A DNA stretch of 64,000 nucleotides, from NCBI RefSeq assembly GCF_030247195.1, contig NC_080671.1:12291343-12355342 (forward strand), read 5' to 3'. Source of the DNA: Topomyia yanbarensis (lineage: Eukaryota > Arthropoda > Insecta > Diptera > Culicidae). The notes under the pieces were generated by a model. That model did no database searches, had not been told where the DNA came from, and was given only the letters and a program-made list of their open reading frames with translations. Positions 47,907 through 59,934 of the stretch are shown here, in pieces. Position numbers and translations under genes: made by a program. Every line of letters starts with the position of its first letter. Position 1 is the first letter of the stretch.

Positions 47907-48390
47907 ACTCGTATCAAGGTCTACCAAGATGGATCTACTAGTCCTTGGGTGGTATACTTTCTATCCAAAAATAAAAAGCTAAACAGCATGACAGCTACGC
48001 GGGAGCTGACAAAACATTACTCGCTCGTGACTGAGATTAAAAAGCTAAACTGCGCGTAGTCTTAACTGATTTCAAACAGGCCAACGAGATCGCCAGCATT
48101 AAACTCTTAACGATACTGTATCGCGTCTACATCCCCTCTCGTAATGTGGAGATCGACGGTGTTGTAAGCGGTTTCGGTTTAACTATCGATGCTCGGATGA
48201 AATATGGGATGGGTCGCTTTAAAATAGCTCGTCTTCTGTGAATCGTAATTGTTCCAATTACAAGCAGCTAGGTCATACGGCCACCTACTGTAGCAATAAA
48301 AAGCAGTGTGACAAATATGGGGAACGCAACATGGACGACACCTAGAATTGTGTATACGGGGGGGAAATCTGAATCAGGTTTGTTTTGAGC
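47907..48390 (+). pseudogene. LINE ORF1 (gag-like) fragment
   Basis: The plus strand gives TRIKVYQDGSTSPWVVYF, RELTKHYSLVTEIKKLN, ANEIASIKLL, YRVYIPSRNVEIDGVV and KYGMGRFK over several frames. A degraded zinc knuckle with QLGHTATYC follows near 48270, in which the first Cys pair is lost. These match RNA-binding ORF1 proteins of mosquito LINEs. No ORF2 follows. Confidence 0.65.
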
Positions 48391-49439
48391 ACGGCTTGAC
48401 GGGTGCGCAACCGGAAGAATACTAACGAAAGCGAAAAATATTTAAAACGCAGATTTGATTTAGCAATGAAGATCAGCCCAGACTATTTCACGTAACTCGG
48501 AATATTATTCATGAATTCATTCCTGCCTCACGAACTAGTTTATGATTACGAAACTTGATATTGACATACGAGCTCCCTTGCAAACGGCGACAACAAATTA
48601 ATTGGCGGCAATCCTGGTTATCACACTTTTATAACATACAACTCATTCCATCCAATCCTCCAGTAAAATTTCCTCCTCCCAGATCTTTGAAATCACTCAG
48701 TGGACTATTCTAATCAATACCTCTTCTTCGTATTTGAGCAACTCACATGGCAGATGATCATTGCTAGCGGCTTTATTATTCCTCGACCTCCGATCTCCTC
48801 CTGAGTCTCAGATACATCCAGTGTTGGAAATCTCTCGTCGGCTGCACTCGTTCCCAAGCTGATCCTTACTCTCGTCGTCTGAATACTTCTCCTTTATAAA
48901 CTGCTGGCTCTCACCTCCAAACCCGTTATTTACACGATTTGAAGCCTCAGTAGTGGTGACCAAGGCGGTTCGCATGTTGCACCAGTTATCCTCAATCGAT
49001 CGCCTCGTTGCTACTCAAGACTAACATTCCAACGAATTTGGGAGAGCACCATATAATTGTTAAATTTATGTAACATATCATGAAATAAGTGGTTTTACAA
49101 CTTTCACGTTGAAAACCTTCCAGTGGAAAAATAACACAAATATACGTAATATACCGCAGGTTTGATGTTTTCAAAATGAAGTTGATTGAAGTTGAAGGTT
49201 ACGTTCAATACATCTTGTTCGCCGAATTGAACTTTATCCGAGTTTTAGATGTCTGTAGTCCATCTCTTTTGCTTCGAGTAGTTAATCGTCAGAACAGATA
49301 TACCAACTGTCACTTATCGGATAGTATAACAGATGTAGAAGGACGGAATAGTCAACTGCTTACTGCTTCGGACAAGAATTGATTCCATAAATGACTATGC
49401 ATTTTCCGTTCCATTAGTGTTCATTTCACTACTCAGCAT
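48391..49439. other. No gene recognised
   Basis: Non-coding, C/T-richer between 48640 and 48960. I see no domain in any frame. Confidence 0.3.
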
Positions 49440-49950
49440 TTCGTTACAGGAAAATTTGCCGTAGGACACCACAGGCGGGGAATGGAATTCACTCTTATCC
49501 AGTTCCACCAACTACGCAATTATCGACTGATATCACTCAATAAGATAACCCCAGAAGAAAGTTCCGTTTTGCACAATAAGGTAAAAAATGTGGTTGAAAG
49601 TGAAAGCGTTACAATAAAACTCCTGTATGTATAGACAATGACAAAATAAAGTTACGACTGCAGGACTTAGCACCATGTACCTTCTGTGAGCCAATTGCAA
49701 AATACATGTCGCAATACGGAGTAGTGGAATCCGCTACACCTGATACTTCAAGATACTTCTTCTCAGGTAATCTTAACGGTGTTCTTGTGGTGAGGATGAG
49801 GATCGAAAGATCTTCTCACACACCACAATATGTATCCATCAAGGGATGATTCCTACGTACCAGTTCTACTATACCATGAAAATTCCTGCGTGGAAGCTGC
49901 TAAGGAAAATAATTGCAGTGAGACAATTCAAAGAAAATTTAAAAAATACT
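49440..49950 (+). pseudogene. Second type of LINE ORF1 fragment
   Basis: One frame reads CTFCEPIAKYMSQYGVVESA, then YFFSGNLNGVLVVRMRIER (49675-49810) and YVSIKG. This resembles the RNA-binding region of another mosquito LINE ORF1 family (pattern EPIxKYMSQxGVVE, then FxGxxNGVxxVRMR). The upstream part and the zinc knuckles are not recognisable. Confidence 0.5.
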
Positions 49951-50119
49951 GCTTAAAACGTATTGTACAACGTTTGAGCAACTTGTTTTTGTGTGAAAAT
50001 CCAATGTTTCCCCATTTCTGATTCATGATGGCATTTCCTAAGTGACCACAATCAGAGTTACAAATATTCAAATTCACTGAATGAAAATTGATCATATTCA
50101 GCCGCATTCATTTTCAATA

Positions 50120-50137
50120 TTCAGTTACGTAACTGAA
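50120..50137. promoter_or_regulatory. 18-bp perfect palindrome with TTACGTAA core
   Basis: TTCAGTTACGTAACTGAA reads identically on both strands. The core fits the PAR-bZIP/E4BP4 motif. It lies in a stretch rich in GAATGAA/TTCATTC repeats and may be part of a decayed palindromic element. Confidence 0.3.
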
Positions 50138-50312
50138 AACGTCAAACGAACAAACATCCTATTCATTCAATGCAGTTTTCATTGATCTCCGATTATTGCA
50201 CGAAGTGAATGAACAGCAACGAATCAAACGTAGCATAGTAGGCTATGATAAAATTTAAGCGAAGATTATTATTATTTTATATGGTTTACCAACATTTGAA
50301 AACATTTACTAC

Positions 50313-50400
50313 CCATGATCGCATAGTTGTCCCGTTTTCTATGGGATTTCCTATCTTTATGGGATTCCTATCTTTATGGGACTGATTTGCGATCATGGGC
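50313..50400. mobile_element. ~88-bp MITE with CCCATGATCGCA ends
   Basis: TACCCATGATCGCATAGTTG and the complementary TTTGCGATCATGGGCA form inverted ends of at least 12 bp, extending with mismatches to the GTCCC/GGGAC blocks. The centre has a short internal duplication of TTCCTATCTTTATGGGA. It is non-coding. Confidence 0.7.
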
Positions 50401-50525
50401 AGTTTACCTCTAGATAATTAGTGGAATGAATATTATTGTACGATATTCAACTGAATGAATAAACAACATTTCTGAATGAATATTTTTCTATTCACCACGA
50501 GTTGCATCAGGTTCATTTTAAGCGG

Positions 50526-50890
50526 TCAAAAAAGAACGTCGATTATTTTTAACTCTGACCACAATCCTGATATGTTTGGGGGATTAAGATCCTTTGAAGC
50601 GAAATTCACCTCCTTGGCCTTGTAGTACTCCAGAGCATCTTTCAAATAATGATTCGAGGCCAAATCCGGCCAGAAGAGCATAAGGTCATCATGAGTGGAA
50701 GTAGTCACTTTTGCAGGTATGCTTTCAAGTAGATCTGCCCATTGCTCCTACCGGTTGTCACGAACGGGGAGCTCACCTCTCCACAGCAGCAAATTCTGTG
50801 CTAAATCGCGTATTTTTTGACAAACTTAGACAACTTATTTCAAACTTCCTCGGAAATTTGGAGGATGCAACATTGATTCCGTACACCGTT
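50526..50890 (-). pseudogene. D37E mariner transposase fragment, minus strand
   Basis: On the minus strand KLSKFVKKYAI, SSPFVTTGRSNGQIYLKAYL and FWPDLASNHYLKDALEYYKA appear, followed by KDLNPPNI. This covers the region from before the second catalytic Asp to just before the third acid, which is lost. There are stops and one frameshift. Confidence 0.75.
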
Positions 50891-51239
50891 TAGAAGAAGA
50901 ACAAACTGAAGTGATAGCGTGGGTGTGGTACGGAAGGCTCAAATCAAACGACGTTCTGTAACTTTAGAATAGTAACTAATCTGGAATATCGAACCGGGCT
51001 ATCACTAAAACATACGATGCCAGTAAGAGAACCTCCCGAAGGTTGCCGTTCATGCATTACCTCCAAGCAATCGAACAGGACAGTGAAGCAGAATCTACTG
51101 GCCAGAACATATGCCTGGAAGTTCTAATGATGAATAGAGGATACCTTCTCCGGGACATTAAAACCCATGTCATGATGGTTTTTAGACAGATTCTCTAACG
51201 AAGCAGCAGATTCAAGTTAATTTCGTCGATAATCTCACC

Positions 51240-51560
51240 TGAAAACTCATGATCTGGCAAGGATATTGCGCCTGGTGTCATAAACCAAGCATTTTATCAC
51301 CAGCTCAATGATGAACAGTGCTTAGAGATTTTTATAACATATTTCATTAAGGCTCACAAGGTCCAATAAAGCTCTGCCCAGATTTGGCAAACTGCTACTT
51401 CAGCCGGGAGATGCTACAGCGGCCCCGTGACAATAAGATAGATTTCGTCTACGAGGATAACAGTCCGCCCAATCACCCGCAATTGGCCTAATCGCGAAGA
51501 ATTGACAATTATCAAGCGAAGTTAAAAAAAAAGCTGGAAAGACAAATCAAGATGCTGTAC
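51240..51560 (+). pseudogene. D37E mariner transposase fragment, plus strand
   Basis: MIWQGYCAWCHKPSI near 51250 matches the WQAICSCG block. LCPDLANCYFSREMLQRP near 51387 contains the second catalytic Asp, and NSPPNHPQLA follows near 51467. It then runs into stops. It lies in the opposite orientation to the fragment 350 bp upstream, so these are two separate insertions. Confidence 0.65.
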
Positions 51561-51569
51561 AGATTGCTT

Positions 51570-52540
51570 GGTACTGAAAAAAATGCCCCAATTTTTGGAA
51601 GTCCTTAGGTCCATCATGTTTCAGCTCCAGACCTGAGGATCTAATGGTTTTTTATAATTCGTTTATTTGACGTGGCTTAATGCAATTGTCGATCTGTGAT
51701 ATGTTTACAATAAGTAAACAATAAAAATAAAGATAAACATTATTGATTATTCATTGGATCTCACGCACGCAACTTTCTTTTACGCTCGAAGACCTTCTTT
51801 CGCGACGGAGAAACATTTGTCTGCTCGCTTGCTGCGTCATCGGGGTCATTCTATTCTCTCTAATCTTTCATGTCAAGCTTATCATTGTTAAAGTTGCTTG
51901 GTGCCCGCGATCAGATCCCAGGAAAGGAACTTGCGGATACGAAATATTGTTACGTCAAATGCAGCCAGGTGGAACTGTCAAATGCAGCTAGTCCATTTAA
52001 AATATATGAAAGGCTATGAGAAACAAAAGATAAAATGAACAGAAAAAACGCCAACCCACAGGTCTTGTCCCAGGTTCGTTCCTGCATCTTGCACTTGTTA
52101 TTGCCACAAATTTGGCAACCGTTTGTGGTTCAGGTATTGGTAAAGATAGTACTTATTTTAATGGATAGGTCATGTACCCTTACTTCTATATGTATAGTCA
52201 TTTTCTGTACACACGGGAATCTTAATACCAACGATCTCACTGTCAACCACGTGTTTAGCATGTTCTTACGGGGCTTACGTGTTAAATGATACCAACACTG
52301 CATTGCCGGAGACAATGATACTGAAGATAGGCGACTTCCGTAAGCCTAAGCTCCATTTTCACTCCCATTCCTATTCATGAAAACTCAATAGCATTGAAAA
52401 AAAAAATCAAGGACCTCGGCGTCGGATTGGAGCTTTTTCTTCAACTTTCAACAACTCAAAACGGCAAGAATAAATACCGAGGATCTAATGACAATGATGA
52501 GTCAAAGAATCAAAATCATCGACAATAAATAATTGCTTCC
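51570..52540. other. No gene recognised
   Basis: An 82-codon open frame at 51743-51991 contains a hydrophobic segment (about residues 27-50), but no homolog is recognised and no start context or splice signal supports it. Confidence 0.25.
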
Positions 52541-52797
52541 ATATGGTCGGTGTTAAGTCAGACCGGACCAAGTCGCAAAACATCAAAAAATGAGTTAATG
52601 ATAGCACTGGATAAAGAATTTCTTCATCTACATTCCACTTTTACCAGATTTGAAATATGTAACAATAAACAAGAATTATGGTAAAAATTATTCTCCAATT
52701 TTAATGTAAAGGATGCTGCGATTCAAACTTTAAACGCGTTTTTTCTCGAAATCAATGCGCTGTCACTTAGTCCGGTCTGACCTAACACCGACCATAT
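52541..52797. mobile_element. 257-bp MITE with ATATGGTCGGTGTTA ends
   Basis: ATATGGTCGGTGTTAAGTCA onward and the complementary end CTAACACCGACCATAT form ~32-bp inverted repeats with two or three mismatches. The inside matches the partial copy at about 40857-41085 in opposite orientation. There is no protein. The target duplication is unclear because the ends are AT palindromes. Confidence 0.8.
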
Positions 52798-55700
52798 TAT
52801 GTCCGCACTGTGTAGATCGAAAGTGTGAAATTTGAGTGATAAACTTCCAAAACATCAAAGTGCACCCATACGCAAAAGAAATCTGGCATCTACTGCTGCA
52901 AAAGAACTTCGTTGAAGGTTAACATGAAGCTTGATGATAACATGTGTACTATATTTACTATACTTATAAATTATTAATAGTAAGCGCATCGTTTATGGAA
53001 ACAACCGTTAAAATGTCATGTAGTACGAAGAATTCTTCTCTGGTCAAAACAAGGTAGTTCAAATGTTGAATATACATTCAACCCATCATTTCACACTCTT
53101 GATCGAGATACATCCAAACACTCAAACAACGTCATGCAACTGTGAAGGTCAGGTTACCACGTGATAATTCTGTTAGCTTACTGCCATCTGCGGTTTACAT
53201 TATGCGGATTCAGTAGAGAAAAATACATCGCAAATTTTGCTGTAATTTTTTTATTAGAGAATATCTAAGCGACCTGAATAACGTGAAAATTGACCCACCA
53301 AACAGAAATTTATACAAAATGTCAGTAATGTTCTAGGGATTGCCACAATCCATTACACTTTACAACTTACGTTTGGTTACCCTGATCAAGTTTCAATGTC
53401 CATCTACAAACATCCACTAAAATTGAACATAAAAAAGTCAAACTTCATCATGACGAAATCTACTCAAATCCGCGATCTACCTCTTCATTCCTTACTAAAT
53501 CCCACGTTCTGATGGATTATAACCGACGTCGACCTCAACTCCATTTTGAATTGATTTACGACATTATTTACTATTCAAACGGGCGGATGAGTGACCTCCG
53601 ACCATTTCTCATTCAGCTAGCCGATCAAACCGCCCAAATCGGACGATCACGACCTGATGAAACGCCGAAGATCAAATCATAAGTCACCACAGGCCGCAGG
53701 TAAAGGCGACAGGCAGCCCAGGCTCAGCTCAGCGACGGTAACAGCAAAGCCCAGTGGTGGTGCCATCATCACTTCCGTTTAATTTCATCCATTTCGGGAC
53801 GATTGATCGTATATTAATCAAACTTAATCAACCATCACCAGGGTTGGCTGTCGGCAATCCCATTCCTACCCTCACACGTACGGCACCTTTGGAAAACTTT
53901 AATCTGCTTTAATGTGGAAAGCGGATCATAGGGGAACAACAAGGTACACCGGCCAATGGGTAATAACGTTGTCGGAATTCGGTAAAGACCCGACCAACGG
54001 ATCAGGGAATTTCCGCCTTTGAAGCTTTATGGGACATGAACTGAGGCGCAGCATAGTAGGGGAATCGTTGTATGAAGTCACACACCGGTTCGGTCGCCGC
54101 GCGCTCGCTGTTAGGTGTGGGAGCGAGGGAACCAACTAAATCATTTCATCATTGCCTGAATGGCTCGGTGCCAGAGTCGGACCTGTGGTAGGTCATAAAG
54201 TAGTCTTTTCTACTCCACATAGCTGAGTAGGTGTAGATGAGACTCGGACTAGGACAAATCTAACAAGCTACAATCACCTCGAATTGTGAGGTACAGCTGG
54301 ATGTTGGATGCTGGCGGCTTCCTCGCTTTTGATCATAGGCGCACGCGTGCGGGGTGAATTCCGAGAGCTAAGATGTGACAAGGTGCCTTCTCTGATATGC
54401 GGCTGAATCGACTAATCCTGGTGACACCACCACCGTGGTGGAAAGTTGGGTGTAATTGAAATGCGATGGCAGTGATGACATCAATCATTAGGCCGATTAT
54501 TCGCATACAATTCGAAATGATTCACCCGTTAATGATGCTGATTTCATCGTTTCACCTTGTGGGAAAAAAGTCGATTTCAGACTAGTTTATTGGGTTGGAG
54601 TGAAGCACAGATTTTGCGAACATCGCAAACAGCTATTACCGAAAAAGTGGTCTTGGAATCCAAAATATTAGAAAAAATGTACTTAGGTTATTTTTAATTA
54701 TCAAAAACAAACTATCTCAGAGTTTTTGAATATTTTTTTATCAATCAGAAAGTCACGCCAAAATATGCAGCTCAATTGTTGAATAATGATGTCTATAACA
54801 GTTTTATTTAAATAACGTAAAAACAGTAGGCTGAACTATATAGCAACCCATGATTTATCGGAGAACGGCTACATTAGCTGCTATGACCAGCTACTAGCCA
54901 TTTTATAACTAACTAAACATTTCCAAAAGAAAAAATAAAATAAAACTCTCGTCCACAATCCGGGTACCGACGACGATAGAACAACCCCTCTTCCTATATT
55001 TCACTCAAGAGCCGAGATCTCTTTCACTCCAGTATATGATTAAATATAAACGCAACTGCGATTACTTTAACACTCCTCCTCAACGTGCCGCATTATTTAT
55101 GCATAGATCGTGTAGGAAAACGTGCTATTTGCAGCCCATTTGTACATTGTGAAAATGTTTGGTAGGAAAGCGAATAAATAAATAGCCGACACCAAAGCCC
55201 GGCACGTCCGGTCAATCGATGAGAAAATGCGCTCTGACCGAACCATAGCATCTCTCGGTTCGTTTCGCCGGTGTCGGCCGCCATTCGAGTAGAAAGTTGA
55301 AATGCGAAAAAAAAGTGAAATAAAAGAAACGACTTACACATATTTAATGGTGGAACTGGATCGGTAATTTCAGAGAGCGAAATGGCTGCGTTAATTACAG
55401 GCTTTTATGTGTTAATTAAGTGCAGGCCCGTTCGTTCCCGGAAAAATATTCATAAATAACAGGGCGCAGTACCAGTGGTACCCACTCTTGTATTAGCATA
55501 GTGGGGTGGAACAGTAGTAGTAGTGGGACAATAGAGTAGGCTTTGGAAATTGCTAACTTGGTTTAATCGATCCCAGCGGTACTAAAAACGGAAATGAATT
55601 TGAATTTGTGTCGTATTTGCTAGTACCTCTGAAGCTGCCTCAAATTCTAATCTAATTTCCATCACCGTGATCCTAAATTACACAAACTAACAGACATAAC

Positions 55701-56184
55701 ACAATGAGGAAATTCCTCCAAAAAATATCGATCAACCAATTTTCCCAGAACACTAGCTCCATCTTTTATACACGGTCCCAAACACTCATTTGCTGGTGGG
55801 GTGGGGCCAGAGGGATTGGCTGGGGAACAATTTTTCACTAGTGGTCTATCCCCCGCATGCTTGTTCATATGTCAGTGGCGCCATCATCGCAAAGGCGACT
55901 ACAGTCAAAACTACAAATTATTTTAAATAACATTGTTTTCAAGTGTTTCGTCTGCTAGTCAGTGTAAATTAGTTAATGAAATTGCGTTCTGACTAAGTCA
56001 CTAAGTTAGTGTCGAATTCTGATGAGACGAAGTCGAAGTGCAAATTATATAACTAATTTAGTTATACATTTTGTGCCCTTGCACGCGCAAAAATGGCTTT
56101 ACCCATTTTCGGTAGATGAGAAAAATTAGTTTCTACGCAAACCTATCTCCTTGGGGTGAATTATAGCATTGTGCATTGGCTTCC
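52798..56184. other. Mostly TE-poor sequence, no gene recognised
   Basis: From about 53470 to 55560 none of the window's repeat families appear. TTAATCAAACTTAATCAACC near 53816 and other TAAT-rich motifs occur. Open frames are short and unsupported. Possible regulatory DNA by analogy with the other islands, with no direct evidence. Confidence 0.3.
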
Positions 56185-56345
56185 GGTCGGGTTCGGGTTC
56201 TGTAAATTTAAACTTCTCGGATTCGGGTCGGGTTTTCAAATTTAAATTTCTCGGGTTTGGGTCGGGTCCGAGTTTTTGAAATGTTAAACTCTTGGATTCG
56301 GGTTTCTTAAATTTGAAATTTTCGGATTCGTGTTCTGTTCAATCC
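56185..56345. repeat. Degenerate CGGGTTCGGGTT array, left block
   Basis: CGGGTT(C/T)GGGT-like phrases separated by TTTCAAATTTAAA or TTAAATTTCTC spacers repeat every 35-45 bp. A similar block occurs at about 57230-57520. Confidence 0.55.
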
Positions 56346-56509
56346 ATTAGCGTATTTGTAGATGTGACATCAAGAACGCGTCAGAGAATCTTGATTGACA
56401 CCTCTCGACACAAGTTTGGCTGTACCAACCTGTGACGCGGGTGACATCGTGTAAACTGTCGAATACGAATTGCCAATTGACATAGCTTAATTTAATACAT
56501 GTAATAAAT

Positions 56510-56930
56510 TTCTATTCTATTCTATTCTAACCCTTGCACAGCCAGTATTGAAAAGCATCCTGGAAAAGACTGCAGTTCTTCTGTAGTGTTTTTCTTGTCA
56601 ATAATATTTGAAGCTTATTTTCATATGTCGCAAATATTAAAACGGCCAGGCCTACTGTGCAGAGTTGTGTTTGAAGATGTTTCAATATTATACGGCAATT
56701 GAATTATTCACATAATGAACAATTCAACCAACGAATCGTTTTGAAACTTGAATGAGGAAGAAACGAGGACAACCGTACCGACCGTTTCAGATTATAGGGG
56801 ATTAGGATGAAACGTTGGGAGTGACTTGGCTAAGAAGGTTAATGTCACTCCTTTGGTCCTTTGGGATGGGACAGAGGTATTTACACCTTGCCCTGGCTAA
56901 AGAGCCTAGGTTAAAGCGCCTTTACTCGCT
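56510..56930 (-). mobile_element. Truncated retroposon with 24-bp target duplication
   Basis: The 421-bp insert is bounded by the identical 24-mer beginning CTTAATTTAATACATG and ending TAATAAAT, at 56486-56509 and 56931-56954. The left edge is TTCTATTCTATTCTA, so read on the minus strand the insert ends in a (TAGAA)n tail. A long target duplication plus a simple tail is the signature of target-primed retrotransposition. No ORF remains, so it is probably a LINE 3' end or a SINE. Confidence 0.75.
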
Positions 56931-57229
56931 CTTAATTTAATACATGTAATAAATGATACAAAACTACTCTTATAGGTTTTCGATAAAAAAAATAGAAATT
57001 TTGGACGCAACAAGGTTGTTTGAATCTGTCGTCATTACGCCTTTTGTTTCCCCATGCGTTAGCCGCCGATTTATCCTACTTTCCGATTAAGATATCGACG
57101 ATTTATAAATTTCTCAAAACATTACCAATTCAACGTTCAATAACAGTAAATAAGCATGCGAATTTCTCTTGCCAGTAATTCGGTTTGCCATAAACAAATG
57201 TAACTGGACGCGTATGGTGCTACTTCAAG

Positions 57230-57530
57230 TTCGAGTGATTCTATAATTGGATCCAGCTCGGGTGCCTAAAATTAAAAATCTTCTGGATCTGTGGTTGATT
57301 CTCCGTATTAACAAGTCCGGTTCAGATCGGGTTTCTCGAATTATAAATTTTCTGGTGCGGATTTTTAAGCTTTGAAATTGTCAGGCTCGGGTTTTACAAA
57401 ATTTTCAATCTCAGACTCGGGTTCGTGATTTTTAAATTTTAAAATGTTCGAGCTCGATCGGGTTCGGGGTTTTCAATTTTCAAGCTCTCGGGTTGGGGCT
57501 GGGTTGCTCGAAAAATTTTAAACCTGACCA
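57230..57530. repeat. Degenerate CGGGTT array, right block
   Basis: CTCGGGT, TTCAGATCGGGTTTCTCGAA and related phrases alternate with AAATTTT spacers. It is similar in design to 56185-56345, and the two may be one array split by later insertions. Confidence 0.5.
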
Positions 57531-58137
57531 TCTCTAGCTCCCACCCAATTCATTTTAGACTTTAGGCTGTTCAACAAATTGATTCAATTCAAAATTCGAT
57601 TCGAATTGGTTCGATTCAAATTTTCGCTGCGCTCAAAGAGGAGTATCATTAATTTTACAAGTCAACTTTACAGGAACGAAAAAAAAATAGTGTACAAGAG
57701 ATCAATCCAACATTAAGAATAGTGAAATAGTAGAAAAAACTATAGGTGACTCTAACTTATGATAGGCTGGATGGCGGATCCTAGTTAGTCTTGCCCACAC
57801 CTAGTCAACAGTTTTCACGACGTAACCTGCGTTACGGTTTGGTAAGGCTAAACTGAAGCTGAAGAAGATCAATCTAGGTTGTCTGACGTGTTAATAATAG
57901 TCACATGAGAAACGTGTCGACTAGGAATCGGAAGCTTGCCACTCTTGATTGTTTTTATTGAATGTTCTAGTGTGATAGTTTTTTCTAGTTTCACCTAAAC
58001 CTAAATTGTAATTTATGAAACGACATGACAAGGCACAAATTACCGAATAAAGTGGGGAACACACCGAAACAGCTATAATTCCTGATTTCTCAGGAAAAGA
58101 AGTAATACCGTTGGTCCCACAGAAGGCAAAAGACTCT
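57531..58137. other. No gene recognised
   Basis: Flank of the heptamer satellite. No domain or RNA gene seen. Confidence 0.3.
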
Positions 58138-59934
58138 CTTCTGTCTTCCGTCTTCCGTCTTCCGTCTTTCGTCTTTCGTCTTTCGTCTTTCGTCTTTCGT
58201 CTTTCGTCTTCCGTCTTCCGTCTTCCGTCTTCCGTCTTCCGTCTTCCGTCTTCCGTCTTCCGTCTTCCGTCTTCCGTCTTCCGTCTTCCGTCTTCCGTCT
58301 TCCGTCTTCCGTCTTCCGTCTTCCGTCTTCCGTCTTCCGTCTTCCGTCTTCCGTCTTCCGTCTTCCGTCTTCCGTCTTCCGTCTTCCGTCTTCCGTCTTC
58401 CGTCTTCCGTCTTCCGTCTTCCGTCTTCCGTCTTCCGTCTTCCGTCTTCCGTCTTCCGTCTTCCGTCTTCCGTCTTCCGTCTTCCGTCTTCCGTCTTCCG
58501 TCTTCCGTCTTCCGTCTTCCGTCTTCCGTCTTCCGTCTTCCGTCTTCCGTCTTCCGTCTTCCGTCTTCCGTCTTCCGTCTTCCGTCTTCCGTCTTCCGTC
58601 TTCCGTCTTCCGTCTTCCGTCTTCCGTCTTCCGTCTTCCGTCTTCCGTCTTCCGTCTTCCGTCTTCCGTCTTCCGTCTTCCGTCTTCCGTCTTCCGTCTT
58701 CCGTCTTCCGTCTTCCGTCTTCCGTCTTCCGTCTTCCGTCTTCCGTCTTCCGTCTTCCGTCTTCCGTCTTCCGTCTTCCGTCTTCCGTCTTCCGTCTTCC
58801 GTCTTCCGTCTTCCGTCTTCCGTCTTCCGTCTTCCGTCTTCCGTCTTCCGTCTTCCGTCTTCCGTCTTCCGTCTTCCGTCTTCCGTCTTCCGTCTTCCGT
58901 CTTCCGTCTTCCGTCTTCCGTCTTCCGTCTTCCGTCTTCCGGCTTCCGTCTTCCGTCTTCCTTCTTCCGTCTTCCGTCTTCCGTCTTCCGTCTTCCGTCT
59001 TCCGTCTTCCGTCTCCCGTCTTCCGTCTTCCGTCTTCCGTCTTCCGTCTTCCGTCTTCCGTCTTCCGTCTTCCGTCTTCCGTCTTCCGTCTTCCGTCTTC
59101 CGTCTTCCGTCTTCCGTCTTCCGTCTTCCGTCTTCCGTCTTCCGTCTTCCGTCTTCCGTCTTCCGTCTTCCGTCTTCCGTCTTCCGTCTTCCGTCTTCCG
59201 TCTTCCGTCTTCCGTCTTCCGTCTTCCGTCTTCCGTCTTCCGTCTTCCGTCTTCCGTCTTCCGTCTTCCGTCTTCCGTCTTCCGTCTTCCGTCTTCCGTC
59301 TTCCGTCTTCCGTCTTCCGTCTTCCGTCTTCCGTCTTCCGTCTTCCGTCTTCCGTCTTCCGTCTTCCGTCTTCCGTCTTCCGTCTTCCGTCTTCCGTCTT
59401 CCGTCTTCCGTCTTCCGTCTTCCGTCTTCCGTCTTCCGTCTTCCGTCTTCCGTCTTCCGTCTTCCGTCTTCCGTCTTCCGTCTTCCGTCTTCCGTCTTCC
59501 GTCTTCCGTCTTCCGTCTTCCGTCTTCCGTCTTCCGTCTTCCGTCTTCCGTCTTCCGTCTTCCGTCTTCCGTCTTCCGTCTTCCGTCTTCCGTCTTCCGT
59601 CTTCCGTCTTCCGTCTTCCGTCTTCCGTCTTCCGTCTTCCGTCTTCCGTCTTCCGTCTTCCGTCTTCCGTCTTCCGTCTTCCGTCTTCCGTCTTCCGTCT
59701 TCCGTCTTCCGTCTTCCGTCTTCCGTCTTCCGTCTTCCGTCTTCCGTCTTCCGTCTTCCGTCTTCCGTCTTCCGTCTTCCGTCTTCCGTCTTCCGTCTTC
59801 CGTCTTCCGTCTTCCGTCTTCCGTCTTCCGTCTTCCGTCTTCCGTCTCCCGTCTTCCGTCTTCCGTCTTCCGTCTTCCGTCTTCCGTCTTCCGTCTTCCG
59901 TCTTCCGTCTTCCGTCTTCCGTCTTCCTTCTTCC

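Noticed and set aside
51743..51991. 82-codon ORF with a hydrophobic segment, possible membrane peptide
   Set aside because: AT-rich DNA often yields hydrophobic open frames by chance, and there is no other evidence.
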